The notes beneath the pieces are model-generated. The model did not search any database. It had not been told where the DNA came from and worked only from the letters and a program-made list of their open reading frames with translations. Source: Streptomyces sp. NBC_00433 (GTDB lineage: Bacteria > Actinomycetota > Actinomycetes > Streptomycetales > Streptomycetaceae). From it: DNA of 64,000 nt. The translations under genes were made by a program, and so were the position numbers. Positions 37,116 through 46,193 of this stretch are shown piece by piece; positions within the stretch are counted from its first letter, which is position 1, and each line of letters opens with the position of its first letter. The stretch is from the NCBI GenBank assembly GCA_036015235.1, contig CP107926.1, positions 7,191,501 to 7,255,500 on the forward strand, written 5' to 3'.

Positions 37116-38656
37116 GGCCGGCGCCAGCTCCTGCCGTCTCGTGCGAGCATCTCGTCCGCCTCGACCGGTCCCCAGGTGCCGGACGCGTACTGGGCGGGCT
37201 TGCCGTGCTTGTCCCAGTAGGCCTCGATCGGGTCGAGGATGGTCCAGGACAGTTCGACCTCCTGGTGGCGTGGGAAGAGGTTCGCGTCGCCCAGGAGCAC
37301 GTCGAGGATCAGCCGCTCGTAGGCCTCGGGGCTGGACTCGGTGAAGGACTCGCCGTAGGCGAAGTCCATCGTCACGTCCCGCACCTCGGTGGAGGTGCCC
37401 GGCACCTTGGAGCCGAACCGCACGGTCACGCCCTCGTCCGGCTGCACCCGGATGACCAGGGCGTTCTGCCCCAGCTCCTCGGTGGCCCCGGACTCGAAGG
37501 GCAGATACGGCGCCCGCTTGAAGATCACCGCGATCTCGGTGACCCGGCGGCCCAGCCGCTTGCCGGTGCGCAGGTAGAACGGCACTCCGGCCCAGCGGCG
37601 GTTGTTGATCTCCAGCTTGACCGCGGCGTAGGTGTCGGTCTTGGACTTGGGGTCGATCCCGTCCTCCTCCAGGTAGCCGAGCACCTCCTCGCCGCCCTGC
37701 CACGCGTGCGCGTACTGCCCGCGCACGGTGTCCTTGCCGAGGTCGTCGGGCAGTTCGACCGCGCCCAGCACCTTGAGCTTCTCCGCGGTGAGCGCCTTGG
37801 GGTGGAAGGAGCCGGGCTCCTCCATCGCGGTCAGCGCCAGCAGCTGGAGCAGGTGGTTCTGGATGACGTCGCGGGCCGCGCCGATGCCGTCGTAGTAGCC
37901 GGCCCGGCCGCCGATGCCGATGTCCTCGGCCATCGTGATCTGCACGTGGTCGACGTACGACCGGTTCCAGATCGGCTCGTACATCGTGTTGGCGAAGCGC
38001 AGCGCCAGGATGTTCTGGACCGTCTCCTTGCCCAGGTAGTGGTCGATCCTGAAGACCTCGTTGGGCGGGAAGACGTCGTGCACGATCCGGTTGAGGTCCT
38101 GCGCGCTGGCCAGGTCGTGTCCGAACGGCTTCTCGATGACGGCACGCCGCCACGACTCGCCGGTGCCCTGCGACAGGCCGTGCTTCTTGAGCTGCTGCAC
38201 CACGTTGGGGAAGAACTTCGGCGGCACCGACAGGTAGAAGGCGAAGTTGCCGCCCGTACCGCGGGCCTTGTCCAGCTCCTCGATGGTCGACTTCAGCGTC
38301 TCGAAGGCGGTGTCGTCGTCGAAGTTGCCCTGCACGAAGCGGCAGCCCTCGGCGAGCTGCTGCCACACCTCCTCGCGGAAGGGCGTGCGCGCGTGCTCCT
38401 TGACGGCGTCGTGCACCTCCTGCGCGAAGTCCTCGTTCTCCCAGCTCCTGCGGGCGAAGCCGACCAGGGCGAAGCCCGGCGGCAGCAGCCCGCGGTTGGC
38501 GAGGTCGTACACGGCAGGCATCAGCTTCTTGCGGGACAGGTCGCCCGTCACGCCGAAGATGACCAGCCCTGACGGGCCGGCGATGCGTGGCAGCCGGCGG
38601 TCCAGCGGGTCCCGCAGCGGGTTGCCGCTCCGGGCGGATGTGTCTTCTGTGGTCAC
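37112..38656 (-). CDS. zwf: Glucose-6-phosphate 1-dehydrogenase
   Basis: A 514-residue enzyme oxidising glucose 6-phosphate with NADP+, entry to the oxidative pentose phosphate pathway. The dinucleotide loop is FGVTGDLSRKK (residues 34-44); the substrate-binding RIDHYLGKETVQN and the EKPFGHDL segment are intact. GTG 38656 follows GGAGG at 7-11 bases. It starts one base after the tal stop and overlaps opcA, its activator. Confidence 0.97.
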   Translation of the reverse strand: MTTEDTSARSGNPLRDPLDRRLPRIAGPSGLVIFGVTGDLSRKKLMPAVYDLANRGLLPPGFALVGFARRSWENEDFAQEVHDAVKEHARTPFREEVWQQLAEGCRFVQGNFDDDTAFETLKSTIEELDKARGTGGNFAFYLSVPPKFFPNVVQQLKKHGLSQGTGESWRRAVIEKPFGHDLASAQDLNRIVHDVFPPNEVFRIDHYLGKETVQNILALRFANTMYEPIWNRSYVDHVQITMAEDIGIGGRAGYYDGIGAARDVIQNHLLQLLALTAMEEPGSFHPKALTAEKLKVLGAVELPDDLGKDTVRGQYAHAWQGGEEVLGYLEEDGIDPKSKTDTYAAVKLEINNRRWAGVPFYLRTGKRLGRRVTEIAVIFKRAPYLPFESGATEELGQNALVIRVQPDEGVTVRFGSKVPGTSTEVRDVTMDFAYGESFTESSPEAYERLILDVLLGDANLFPRHQEVELSWTILDPIEAYWDKHGKPAQYASGTWGPVEADEMLARDGRSWRRP

Positions 38657-38657
38657 C

Positions 38658-39776
38658 TCAGGCCTCCGAAGGAGAGAGCCGTTCGAGTTCCGCCTTGGTG
38701 GAGTCCAGCAGTTCGTTCCAGGCCGTCTCGAACTTCTCGACGCCCTCGTCCTCCAGCAGCTGGACGACGTCGTCGTACGAGATGCCGATCGCCTCGATGG
38801 CGTCCAGCTCGGCCCGCGACTGCTCGTAGGTGCCGCGGATGGTGTCGCCGGTGACCCGGCCCTGCTCGGCGGTGGCCTCCAGGGTCGCCTCCGGCATCGT
38901 GTTCACCGTGTTCGGCGCGACCAGCTCGGTCACGTACAGCGTCGCGGGGTAGGCCGGGTCCTTGACGCCGGTCGAGGCCCACAGCGGGCGCTGCTTGTTC
39001 GCGCCGGCCTTCTCCAGGGCCTGCCAGCGGTCGGAGGAGAAGACCTCCTCGTAGGCCTGGTAGGCCAGCCGCGCGTTGGCGACGGCGGCCTTGCCCTTGA
39101 GTGCCTTGGCCGGGTCGGTGCCGATCTTCTCCAGCCGCTTGTCGATCTCGGTGTCCACGCGGGACACGAAGAAGGACGCGACGGAGTGGATCCGCGACAC
39201 GTCCAGGCCGCCCGCCTTGGCCTTCTCCAGGCCGGTCAGGTAGGCGTCCATCACCTCGCGGTAGCGCTCCAGCGAGAAGATCAGCGTGACGTTGACGCTG
39301 ATGCCGCGGGAGGTGACGTCGGCGATGGCCGGCAGGCCCGCCTTGGTCGCGGGGATCTTGATCAGGGTGTTCGGCCGGTCCACCAGCCAGGCCAGCTGCT
39401 TGGCCTCGGCGATGGTCGCCCGGGTGTTGTGCGCCAGGCGCGGGTCGACCTCGATGGACACCCGGCCGTCCTGGCCGTCGGTGGCGTCGAAGACCGGGCG
39501 GAAGATGTCCGCCGCGTCGCGCACGTCGGCGGTGGTGATCATCCGCACCGCCTCGTCAGGGGTGAGGCCGCGCGCGGCGAGGTCGGAGACCTGCGGGTCG
39601 TACAGCGCGTCGCCGGAGATCGCCTTCTGGAAGATCGACGGGTTGGTGGTCGCGCCCACCACATGCTGCTGGTCGATCAGTTCGGCCAGGTTCCCGGTCG
39701 TGATGCGCTTGCGGGACATGTCGTCCAGCCAGATCGCGACGCCTTCGTCGGAGAGGCGCTTGAGTGCGTCTGTCAT
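38658..39776 (-). CDS. tal: Transaldolase
   Basis: A 372-residue transaldolase moving a dihydroxyacetone unit between sugar phosphates. The Schiff-base Lys is Lys140 in LIKIPATKAG; the conserved VVGATTNPSIFQKAI and VASFFVSRVDTEIDKRL are present. The long form (about 370 residues) is usual in actinobacteria. It lies 35 bases after tkt and one base before zwf in the same operon. Confidence 0.96.
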   Translation of the reverse strand: MTDALKRLSDEGVAIWLDDMSRKRITTGNLAELIDQQHVVGATTNPSIFQKAISGDALYDPQVSDLAARGLTPDEAVRMITTADVRDAADIFRPVFDATDGQDGRVSIEVDPRLAHNTRATIAEAKQLAWLVDRPNTLIKIPATKAGLPAIADVTSRGISVNVTLIFSLERYREVMDAYLTGLEKAKAGGLDVSRIHSVASFFVSRVDTEIDKRLEKIGTDPAKALKGKAAVANARLAYQAYEEVFSSDRWQALEKAGANKQRPLWASTGVKDPAYPATLYVTELVAPNTVNTMPEATLEATAEQGRVTGDTIRGTYEQSRAELDAIEAIGISYDDVVQLLEDEGVEKFETAWNELLDSTKAELERLSPSEA

Positions 39777-39811
39777 GAGAGTTGCATCTCCTGATGTGTC
39801 GTGTGCCTGCG

Positions 39812-41899
39812 TCAGCGATCAGCGGCGGCGAGAGATTCCCGCGCCGCGGCGGCCACCGCCTCCGCGGTGAACCCGAACTCACGGAAGAGCACCTTCGCGT
39901 CGGCCGAGGCACCGAAGTGCTCAAGGCTGACGATGCGTCCCGCGTCACCCACGAAGCGGTGCCAGGTCAGCCCGATGCCGGCCTCCACCGCGACGCGGGC
40001 CTTCACCGAGGGCGGCAGCACGCCGTCCCGGTACGCCTGGTCCTGCTCGTCGAACCACTCCACGCACGGCATCGACACGACCCGGGTGGGGATGCCCGCG
40101 GCCTGCAGCTCCTCGCGGGCGCCGACGGCCAGCTGCACCTCGGAGCCGGTGCCGATCAGGATGATCCGCGCGGGGCCGCCCTCGGCCTCGAACAGCACGT
40201 AGCCGCCGCGGGCCGCGTCCTCGTTGCGCTCGTAGGTCGGCACGCCCTGCCGGGTGAGCGCCAGGCCGTGCGGGGCGCCCTTGCCGAACACCTTGGTCCA
40301 GCGCTTCTGGATCTCCTGCCACGCCACGACCGTCTCGTTGGCGTCCGCCGGGCGCACCACGTTCAGCCCGGGGATGGCGCGCAGCGAGGCCAGGTGCTCC
40401 ACCGGCTGGTGGGTCGGGCCGTCCTCGCCGAGGCCGATCGAGTCGTGCGTCCACACGTACGTCACCGGCAGGTGCATCAGCGCGGACAACCGCACCGCGT
40501 TGCGCATGTAGTCGGAGAAGACCAGGAACGTACCGCCGTAGACACGGGTGTTGCCGTGCAGCGTGATCCCGTTCATCTCGGCGGCCATCGAGTGCTCGCG
40601 GATGCCGAAGTGGATCGTGCGGCCGTACGGGTTCGCACCCGGCAGCGGATTGCCCTCGGGCAGGAACGACGAGGTCTTGTCGATCGTGGTGTTGTTCGAG
40701 CCCGCGAGGTCGGCGGAGCCGCCCCACAGCTCGGGGACGACCGCGCCCAGCGCCTCCAGGATCTTGCCGGACGCCGCCCTGGTGGCCAGCGACTTGCCGA
40801 CCTCGAAGGCCGGCAGGTGCGACTCCCAGCCGGCGGGCAGCTCGGCCGCGGCGATGCGGTCGAAGGTCTCGGCGCGCTCCGGGTTCGCGGTGCGCCAGGC
40901 CGAGAAGGACTTCTCCCAGGCCGACTTGGCCTCGCGGCCGCGGTCGCCGACGGCCCGGGTGTGTGCGATCACATCGGCGGACACCTCGAAGTGCTGGTCG
41001 GGGTCGAAGCCCAGCACCTCCTTGGTGGCGCGGACCTCGTCCTCGCCCAGAGCCGAGCCGTGCGCGGCCTCGGTGTTCTGCGCGTGCGGGGCGGGCCAGG
41101 CGATGATCGAGCGGGCCGCGATGAAGGACGGCCGGCCCGTCTCCGCCTTGGCGGCGAGCAGCGCCTCGTAGAGCGCGTGCGGGTCGAGGTCGCCGCTCGG
41201 CAGCGGCTCGACGCGCTGCACGTGCCAGCCGTACGCCTCGTAGCGCCTGACGGTGTCCTCGGAGACCGCGGTCTCGGTGTCGCCCTCGATGGAGATGTGG
41301 TTGTCGTCCCACAGCAGCACCAGATTGCCGAGCTTCTGGTGGCCGGCCATCGAGGACGCCTCGGCGGAGATGCCCTCCTGCAGGCAGCCGTCGCCGGCGA
41401 TCGCCCAGACGGTGTGGTCGAACGGCGAGGTGCCGGGCGCCGCGTCCGGGTCGAACAGGCCTCGCTCGTAACGGGAGGCCATCGCCATGCCCACCGCGTT
41501 GGCGACACCCTGGCCCAGCGGGCCCGTGGTCGTCTCGACACCGGTGGTGTGGCCGTACTCCGGGTGGCCGGGGGTGCGCGAGCCCCAGGTGCGGAAGGCC
41601 TCCAGGTCGTCCACTTCGAGGCCGTACCCGGCCAGGAACAGCTGGCAGTAGAGAGTCAGGCTGCTGTGGCCGGCGGAGAGCACGAAACGGTCGCGGCCGG
41701 TCCAGTCGGCGTCCGCGGGGTCGTGCCGCATCACCTTCTGGAACAGCAGGTACGCGGCAGGGGCCAGGCTCATCGCCGTGCCGGGGTGGCCGTTGCCGAC
41801 CCTCTGCACGGAGTCCATGGCCAGGACGCGAGCGGTGTCAACGGCCCGCCGGTCCAGTTCTGTCCATTCAAGGTCTGCGGTGGTCGGCTGCTTGCTCAC
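39812..41899 (-). CDS. tkt: Transketolase
   Basis: A 695-residue thiamine-diphosphate enzyme of the non-oxidative pentose phosphate pathway. N-terminal GNGHPGTAMSLAPAAYLLF, the ThDP motif GDGCLQEGISAEASSMAGHQ with WDDNHISIEG, and central DLAGSNNT, then FGIREHSMAAEMNG are all present. The start is GTG 41899; a GAGAGGAG element sits 12 bases upstream. First gene of the tkt-tal-zwf-opcA-pgl operon and divergent from ctaB. Confidence 0.96.
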   Translation of the reverse strand: MSKQPTTADLEWTELDRRAVDTARVLAMDSVQRVGNGHPGTAMSLAPAAYLLFQKVMRHDPADADWTGRDRFVLSAGHSSLTLYCQLFLAGYGLEVDDLEAFRTWGSRTPGHPEYGHTTGVETTTGPLGQGVANAVGMAMASRYERGLFDPDAAPGTSPFDHTVWAIAGDGCLQEGISAEASSMAGHQKLGNLVLLWDDNHISIEGDTETAVSEDTVRRYEAYGWHVQRVEPLPSGDLDPHALYEALLAAKAETGRPSFIAARSIIAWPAPHAQNTEAAHGSALGEDEVRATKEVLGFDPDQHFEVSADVIAHTRAVGDRGREAKSAWEKSFSAWRTANPERAETFDRIAAAELPAGWESHLPAFEVGKSLATRAASGKILEALGAVVPELWGGSADLAGSNNTTIDKTSSFLPEGNPLPGANPYGRTIHFGIREHSMAAEMNGITLHGNTRVYGGTFLVFSDYMRNAVRLSALMHLPVTYVWTHDSIGLGEDGPTHQPVEHLASLRAIPGLNVVRPADANETVVAWQEIQKRWTKVFGKGAPHGLALTRQGVPTYERNEDAARGGYVLFEAEGGPARIILIGTGSEVQLAVGAREELQAAGIPTRVVSMPCVEWFDEQDQAYRDGVLPPSVKARVAVEAGIGLTWHRFVGDAGRIVSLEHFGASADAKVLFREFGFTAEAVAAAARESLAAADR

Positions 41900-42216
41900 C
41901 CTGGGTCAGGGCTCCTCTCAACAAATACGTCGAAACGCGCCGGTGACGTGGTGCCTACCCGACATGCCTGAGCCTACCGTCGTGTACGCGCACCTTTTCG
42001 ATCCTGCCCCCGTACGTCCCACTTCGCCTCCCGAGCGCTCGTTAACGCCTGGTGAACGAGTGCAGGGCAACACGATCCACCCCCGGGAGCAGCCGGGGTA
42101 TTCCCTGCGTCTAGAGTGGCGTGGTACGCGCAGGCCGCACCGTGGCCTAGCCCGCTCGGCGAAGCCGGCGGCCAGGTGCTCGGCAACCTGCTTGACTCAT
42201 CTCTCTTGGGGTGTTC
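41900..42216. other. Divergent tkt/ctaB intergenic region
   Basis: About 317 bases without a gene. It must hold the promoters of both operons. Visible are an inverted repeat CTCGTT (42038-42043) / AACGAG (42055-42060), a TAGAGT hexamer (about 42113-42118) that could be a ctaB -10 box, and a TAGGCT on the minus strand near 41970 that could serve tkt. None is convincing enough for a firm promoter call. Confidence 0.4.
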
Positions 42217-43161
42217 GTGACGGCCGTCGAATCCCGACCCGCAGGGGTCATCGGGACGGGCTCAGGTCATCGGCCGCTGCAGGCCCGTGTCATGGGGTTC
42301 GTGGCACTGACCAAACCGCGGATCATCGAGCTGTTGCTCATCACGACGGTTCCGGTGATGTTCCTGGCGGCCGGCGGGGTGCCCGACCTGTGGCTGGTGC
42401 TGGCGACCGTGGTCGGCGGCTACCTGTCCGCGGGGGGCGCGAACGCGCTCAACATGTACATCGACCGCGACATCGACGCGCTGATGCACCGCACCGAGCA
42501 GCGGCCGCTGGTCACCGGACTGGTCTCGCCGCGCGAGGGCCTGGTCTTCGGCATCACGCTGTCGGTGGTCTCCACGGTCTGGTTCGCGCTGCTGGTCAAC
42601 CCGCTGTCCGCGGGCCTGTCGCTGACCGCGATCCTCTACTACGTCTTCGTCTACACCCTCGGCCTCAAGCGCCGCACCTCCCAGAACATCGTCTGGGGAG
42701 GCGTCGCAGGCTGCCTCCAGGTCTTCATCGGCTGGTCCGCGGTCCGCGACGAGCTGGCCTGGGCGCCCTTCGTCCTCTTCCTGGTCCTCTTCTTCTGGAC
42801 GCCGCCGCATTACTGGCCGCTGTCGATGAAGGTCAAGGACGACTACGAGCGCGTCGGCGTCCCGATGCTCCCGGTGGTCGCGGGCAACCAGGTCGTGGCC
42901 CGCCAGATCGTCCTCTACAGCTGGGTGATGGTGCTGACCTCCCTCACCCTGTGGTGGCCGCTGGGCGAGACGTCCTGGTTCTACCCCGTGGTGGCCGCGG
43001 TCCTCGGCGCCTTCTGGCTCAAGGAGGCGCATGCACTGCACTCCCGGGCCAAGGCCGGTCTGACCGGGGCCAAGCTCAAGGAGATGCGGCTCTTCCACTG
43101 GTCGATCACCTACGCCACGCTCCTCTTCGTCGCCGTGGCGATCGACCCCTTCCTCCACTAG
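42217..43161 (+). CDS. ctaB: Protoheme IX farnesyltransferase (heme O synthase)
   Basis: A 314-residue polytopic membrane prenyltransferase of the UbiA family that adds farnesyl to heme b, making heme O for cytochrome oxidase. The first Asp-rich motif is NALNMYIDRDIDALMHRT and the second KVKDDYERVGVPML; eight or nine membrane helices are evident. GTG 42217 (second residues TAVESRPAG) is preferred over GTG 42211 because GGGG lies about six bases before it. ctaA, the next enzyme, is 3 kb downstream on the other strand. Confidence 0.93.
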   Translation: MTAVESRPAGVIGTGSGHRPLQARVMGFVALTKPRIIELLLITTVPVMFLAAGGVPDLWLVLATVVGGYLSAGGANALNMYIDRDIDALMHRTEQRPLVTGLVSPREGLVFGITLSVVSTVWFALLVNPLSAGLSLTAILYYVFVYTLGLKRRTSQNIVWGGVAGCLQVFIGWSAVRDELAWAPFVLFLVLFFWTPPHYWPLSMKVKDDYERVGVPMLPVVAGNQVVARQIVLYSWVMVLTSLTLWWPLGETSWFYPVVAAVLGAFWLKEAHALHSRAKAGLTGAKLKEMRLFHWSITYATLLFVAVAIDPFLH

Positions 43162-43204
43162 CCCCTGCGGGCGGCTTTTGGGCGCCCTCTGCGTAGGGCG
43201 GTGC

Positions 43205-43340
43205 TTTTCAGGGGCGCGGGGAACGGCGCGCGCAACCCACCACGGCCGGTGGTCCGGCTCGGACCGAACTGCCCCTTTCGGCCGGTGGCGGCCCGCGCCC
43301 CGGTGGGGGCCGGTCGCGCAGTTCCCCGCGCCCCTGAAAA
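43205..43340. repeat. Intergenic repeat with perfect 20-bp terminal inverted repeats
   Basis: TTTTCAGGGGCGCGGGGAAC (43205-43224) is the exact complement of GTTCCCCGCGCCCCTGAAAA (43321-43340). Between them is the module seen at other sites: CCGGTGGTCCGG-like, ACCGAACTGCCCCTTTCGG and CCCGCGCCCCGG blocks. Small CCCT-CTGCG-AGGG hairpins lie just outside both ends. No transposase or target-site duplication is evident. Confidence 0.8.
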
Positions 43341-43386
43341 ACGGTCACCCTCTGCGAAGAGGGCACCCACCCAGGGGCGCGGGGCT

Positions 43387-43538
43387 GTGTCCGATCTGCG
43401 GCTGGCGCCGCGTGGGCGCGTCACATGGCGACGGACCGCCACCACCTCGGGGGCGCGGGGCCGTGTCCGATCTGCGGCTGGCGCCGCGTGGGCGCGTCAC
43501 ATGGCGACGGACCGCCACCACCTCGGGGGCGCGGGGAA
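43387..43538. repeat. Perfect 76-bp tandem duplication
   Basis: The unit from GTGTCCGATCTGCGGCTGGC to CTCGGGGGCGCGGGG occurs at 43387-43462 and again, base for base over nearly its whole length, at 43463-43538. It is the second module of the repeat family, whose inverse is in the 35.2-kb copy. Confidence 0.85.
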
Positions 43539-43619
43539 CGGCGCGCGCAACCCACCACCGGCCGGTGGTCCGGCACGGACCGAACTGCCCCTTTCGGCCG
43601 GTGGCGACCCGCGCCCCGG
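43526..43619. repeat. Second copy of the first repeat module after ctaB
   Basis: This 94-base stretch differs from 43211-43304 at only about three positions (one inserted C and two substitutions). With the 76-bp units it fills most of the 526-base gap between ctaB and the gene at 43688, in which I see no real coding sequence. Confidence 0.8.
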
Positions 43620-43687
43620 GGAAAGCACCGCCCTACGCGGCGGGCACCCCGGGACGTGCAGACCTACCGGCGGGTAATGTGCTGCTC

Positions 43688-44005
43688 ATGAGCGAGAAGA
43701 GTGAGGCACGCAGGGTCGGGCGGCTCGTCCGGGAGATCCGGAGGTTCGGGAAGGCCCATGGTGAGCTCGACGCCAGCGTCGAATACCTCGGCCAGCGGGG
43801 GGCGCGGATCGTGATGGTCGGGGAGGACGGGGCGTGGGGCGACCTCGTGGCGCCGACGTATGCCATGGCCCAGGAAGCAGCGCGCAGCGCGGACGTGGCC
43901 GTCAAGGACGACTTCGCCGGCGAGATGGCGGCCCGGGTGCGCACCGGGCGCTACGAGTGGCGGCGCATGGCCGGAACGCAGATCGGCGGCAGGGCCAACA
44001 CCTGA
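43688..44005 (+). CDS. Small conserved hypothetical protein
   Basis: A 105-residue soluble protein, mostly helical and charged (EKSEARRVGRLVREIRRFGKAHGELDASVEYLGQRGARIVMVGEDG...). The family is not recognised, though location next to ctaB looks like a Streptomyces-conserved feature. TAATGT at 43675-43680 is seven bases before the ATG and no ribosome binding site is visible, suggesting a leaderless transcript. The frame continues upstream through the repeats without biological meaning. Confidence 0.68.
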   Translation: MSEKSEARRVGRLVREIRRFGKAHGELDASVEYLGQRGARIVMVGEDGAWGDLVAPTYAMAQEAARSADVAVKDDFAGEMAARVRTGRYEWRRMAGTQIGGRANT

Positions 44006-44070
44006 CGCCGCCGCCCACCGTTAGGACCATGGCAGGGTCGTGACGGACGCAGGGCGGCGGGAGGGCGGCG

Positions 44071-45135
44071 ATGGCCGGGGTGCGGGGACACGTGGTGGAC
44101 GCGTATTGCCACGGGGTGCTGCCCGGTGACCTGGGGATCGGCGCCTTCGAGGCCCGGCTGCCCGGCGCCGCGGCGCCGGGCACCACGCTCTTCGACAGCC
44201 CCGCGGGCTTCGCGGTACGCCGCTGGTGCCCGCCGCTGCTCGGCCTGGAGGCGCACTGCGCCCCGGCCCGCTATCTGGCCCGCCGCCGGGAGCTGGGCGC
44301 CTACGAGGCGGCCCGGCTGCTGCTGCGCGGCACCGGCATCCGGGCGTATCTGGTCGACACCGGCGAGCCGGGCGACCTGACCCCGCCCAAGGAGCTGGGC
44401 GCGGCGGGCGGCGCGGCGGCGTACGAGATCGTGCGGCTCGAACCGCTGGCCCAGCAGGTGGCCGACACGTCGGGCACGGTGGACGGTTTTCTGGCCAATC
44501 TCGCCCAGTCCGTGCACGGCGCCGCCTTCAGCGCCGTCGGCTTCTCCTGCGCCGCCGAGCCGCTGGGCGACGGCTGTGCGCCGACGCCGGCCGAGGTGCG
44601 GTGCGCGGCCGCGTACTGGCTGGCGAACCGGCGGGTCGGCGAGCGAGCGGCGGACCCGGTGCTGCTGCGCCATCTGCTGTGGCACGCGGTCGAGTCCGGC
44701 CTGCCGCTGGTGCTGCGGCACCGCCAGGACGGTCCCGGGCCCGCAGCGGTCGCGGCCTTCCTGCGGGCCACCGCGGGCCACGGCACGGACGTCGTGCTGC
44801 TGCCGGGGCCCGCGCACGAGAGCGCCGCCGCCCGGCTGGCCGCGGACCTGCCGCACGTCTGTCTGGCGATCGGCACCGACCCGGCCGCGGTGCTGGCCCG
44901 TGTCCCCTTCGGCAAGGTGCTCTACGCCGGGGGCGCGGTCGGGCTGCCCGAGCTGTACGTCACCGGGTCGCGCGGCTTCCTGGCCGCGCTGGACCGGGCG
45001 GTCGGCGAGCGGGTGGCGGCGGGGGAGTGGTCAGCGGCGGACGGACAGCGGGTCGCCGCCCTGGTCGCCGAGGGGAACGCGCGCCGCGTCTACCGGCTGC
45101 CTGACGACGCCGACCGACTCGGCGGCGGCCGCTGA
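44071..45135 (+). CDS. Amidohydrolase-like protein lacking the first HxH histidine
   Basis: A 354-residue protein resembling the amidohydrolase-2 family (TIM-barrel metal hydrolases). The N-terminal strand reads HVVDAYCHG, where active members have DxHxH; only Asp10 and His14 remain. Later strands include PLVLRHRQDGPG (normally a His ligand), PHVCLAIGTDPAAVL and KVLYAGGAVGLPELYVTG, while the usual FGSDWP-type motif is degenerate. It may be inactive or bind metal differently. GGGAGG precedes the ATG. It lies between ctaB and ctaA, converging with ctaA. Confidence 0.72.
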   Translation: MAGVRGHVVDAYCHGVLPGDLGIGAFEARLPGAAAPGTTLFDSPAGFAVRRWCPPLLGLEAHCAPARYLARRRELGAYEAARLLLRGTGIRAYLVDTGEPGDLTPPKELGAAGGAAAYEIVRLEPLAQQVADTSGTVDGFLANLAQSVHGAAFSAVGFSCAAEPLGDGCAPTPAEVRCAAAYWLANRRVGERAADPVLLRHLLWHAVESGLPLVLRHRQDGPGPAAVAAFLRATAGHGTDVVLLPGPAHESAAARLAADLPHVCLAIGTDPAAVLARVPFGKVLYAGGAVGLPELYVTGSRGFLAALDRAVGERVAAGEWSAADGQRVAALVAEGNARRVYRLPDDADRLGGGR

Positions 45136-46104
45136 GACCGCCCCCGGCTCGGTCCCGGGCTCGGCCTGCGGCCGCTCCCGGAAGGACAGCAGCACCCGCA
45201 GGGTCGCGATCCACACCAGGCAGGCGCCGAACATGTGCAGGTCGACCAGCGCCGCGGGCAGGTGGGTGAAGTACTGGACGTAGCCGATGACGCCCTGGCC
45301 CATCAGGACCGCGAACAGCTCGGCGGACCTGCGCTGGGGCCCGCGCGGCGCGTCCACCGCCCGCAGTACGAACCACAGCGCGGCGGTCAGCCCGACCACC
45401 ACCCAGGCGAAGTCGGCGTGCAGCTGGGCGATCGTCCGCCAGTCGACGTCGATGCGCTGCACCTTGTGCGCGGCGCTGGAGTCGCCCGGGTGCGGGCCCG
45501 CCCCGGTGACCAGGGTGCCCACCACGATCAGCGCCGCGGCGGCGCCGGCCAGCAGCTGCCCCAGCTGCCGCACCGGCTTGCCCACCAGGGGCCGCGGCGG
45601 GGCGTCGCCTTCCGCGACCCGCTGCCAGGTCAGCACCGCGACGGTGATGAGCGCCGCGGAGAGCAGGAAGTGCAGCGACACCACGTAGGGGTTGAGCTTG
45701 GTGAGCACGGTCAGGCCGCCCCACACCGCGTTGCCCACCACGACCCAGAACTGCGCCCAGGCCAGCCGGTAGAGGCCGGTGCGGTGGGGCCGCATCGCGC
45801 GGATCGCCACGATGGCCCAGCCGACGGCGGCGCACAGGACGTAGGTCAGCATGCGGTTGCTGATCTCGATCGCGTGGTGGACGCCCATCTCGCGGGTGCC
45901 GAGCAGGCTGTCGCCGCTGCACGTCGGCCAGGTGGGGCAGCCGAGGCCGGACGCGGTCAGCCGGACCGCGCCGCCGGTGATCACGATGACCACCGACATC
46001 ACCAGGGCGGCGAGCGTCGCCCGGCGGACCGTGACCGGGTCCGGGGTGTACCGGGCGGCGATCCAGGCGAACGGGTTTCGCGCGATTTCGGGGAGCTTGG
46101 GCAC
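45031..46104 (-). CDS. ctaA: Heme A synthase (COX15/CtaA family)
   Basis: An eight-helix membrane monooxygenase converting heme O to heme A. The extracytoplasmic Cys pair is in GLGCPTWPTC, and the heme-ligand histidines lie in VHHAIEISNRML, SLHFLLSAAL, QLHADFAWVV and DLHMFGACLVW. The GTG at 46104 has TACCAT exactly six bases upstream (46111-46116, minus strand), arguing for a leaderless start; an in-frame ATG at 46158 would add 18 residues. The protein is 357 residues from 46104. Its 3' end overlaps the convergent amidohydrolase-like gene by about 105 bases, which is unusual. Confidence 0.88.
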   Translation of the reverse strand: MPKLPEIARNPFAWIAARYTPDPVTVRRATLAALVMSVVIVITGGAVRLTASGLGCPTWPTCSGDSLLGTREMGVHHAIEISNRMLTYVLCAAVGWAIVAIRAMRPHRTGLYRLAWAQFWVVVGNAVWGGLTVLTKLNPYVVSLHFLLSAALITVAVLTWQRVAEGDAPPRPLVGKPVRQLGQLLAGAAAALIVVGTLVTGAGPHPGDSSAAHKVQRIDVDWRTIAQLHADFAWVVVGLTAALWFVLRAVDAPRGPQRRSAELFAVLMGQGVIGYVQYFTHLPAALVDLHMFGACLVWIATLRVLLSFRERPQAEPGTEPGAVSAAAAESVGVVRQPVDAARVPLGDQGGDPLSVRR

Positions 46105-46193
46105 GGGGACATGGTAGGCGCCGGCCTTGTGCGCGTTTTCACGAGGGGTGTGCGCCATGGCGGGCCCGCGGCTCGGCGGGGGAGCCGGGGGCG

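Noticed and set aside
41778..43196. A plus-strand frame of about 472 codons overlapping ctaB
   Set aside because: It is in a different frame from ctaB, whose prenyltransferase motifs and membrane helices are clear.
43178..43687. Several overlapping open frames in the ctaB downstream gap that appear to encode related peptides
   Set aside because: The similarity between them comes from translating the DNA repeats in different frames; there are no ribosome binding sites or domains.
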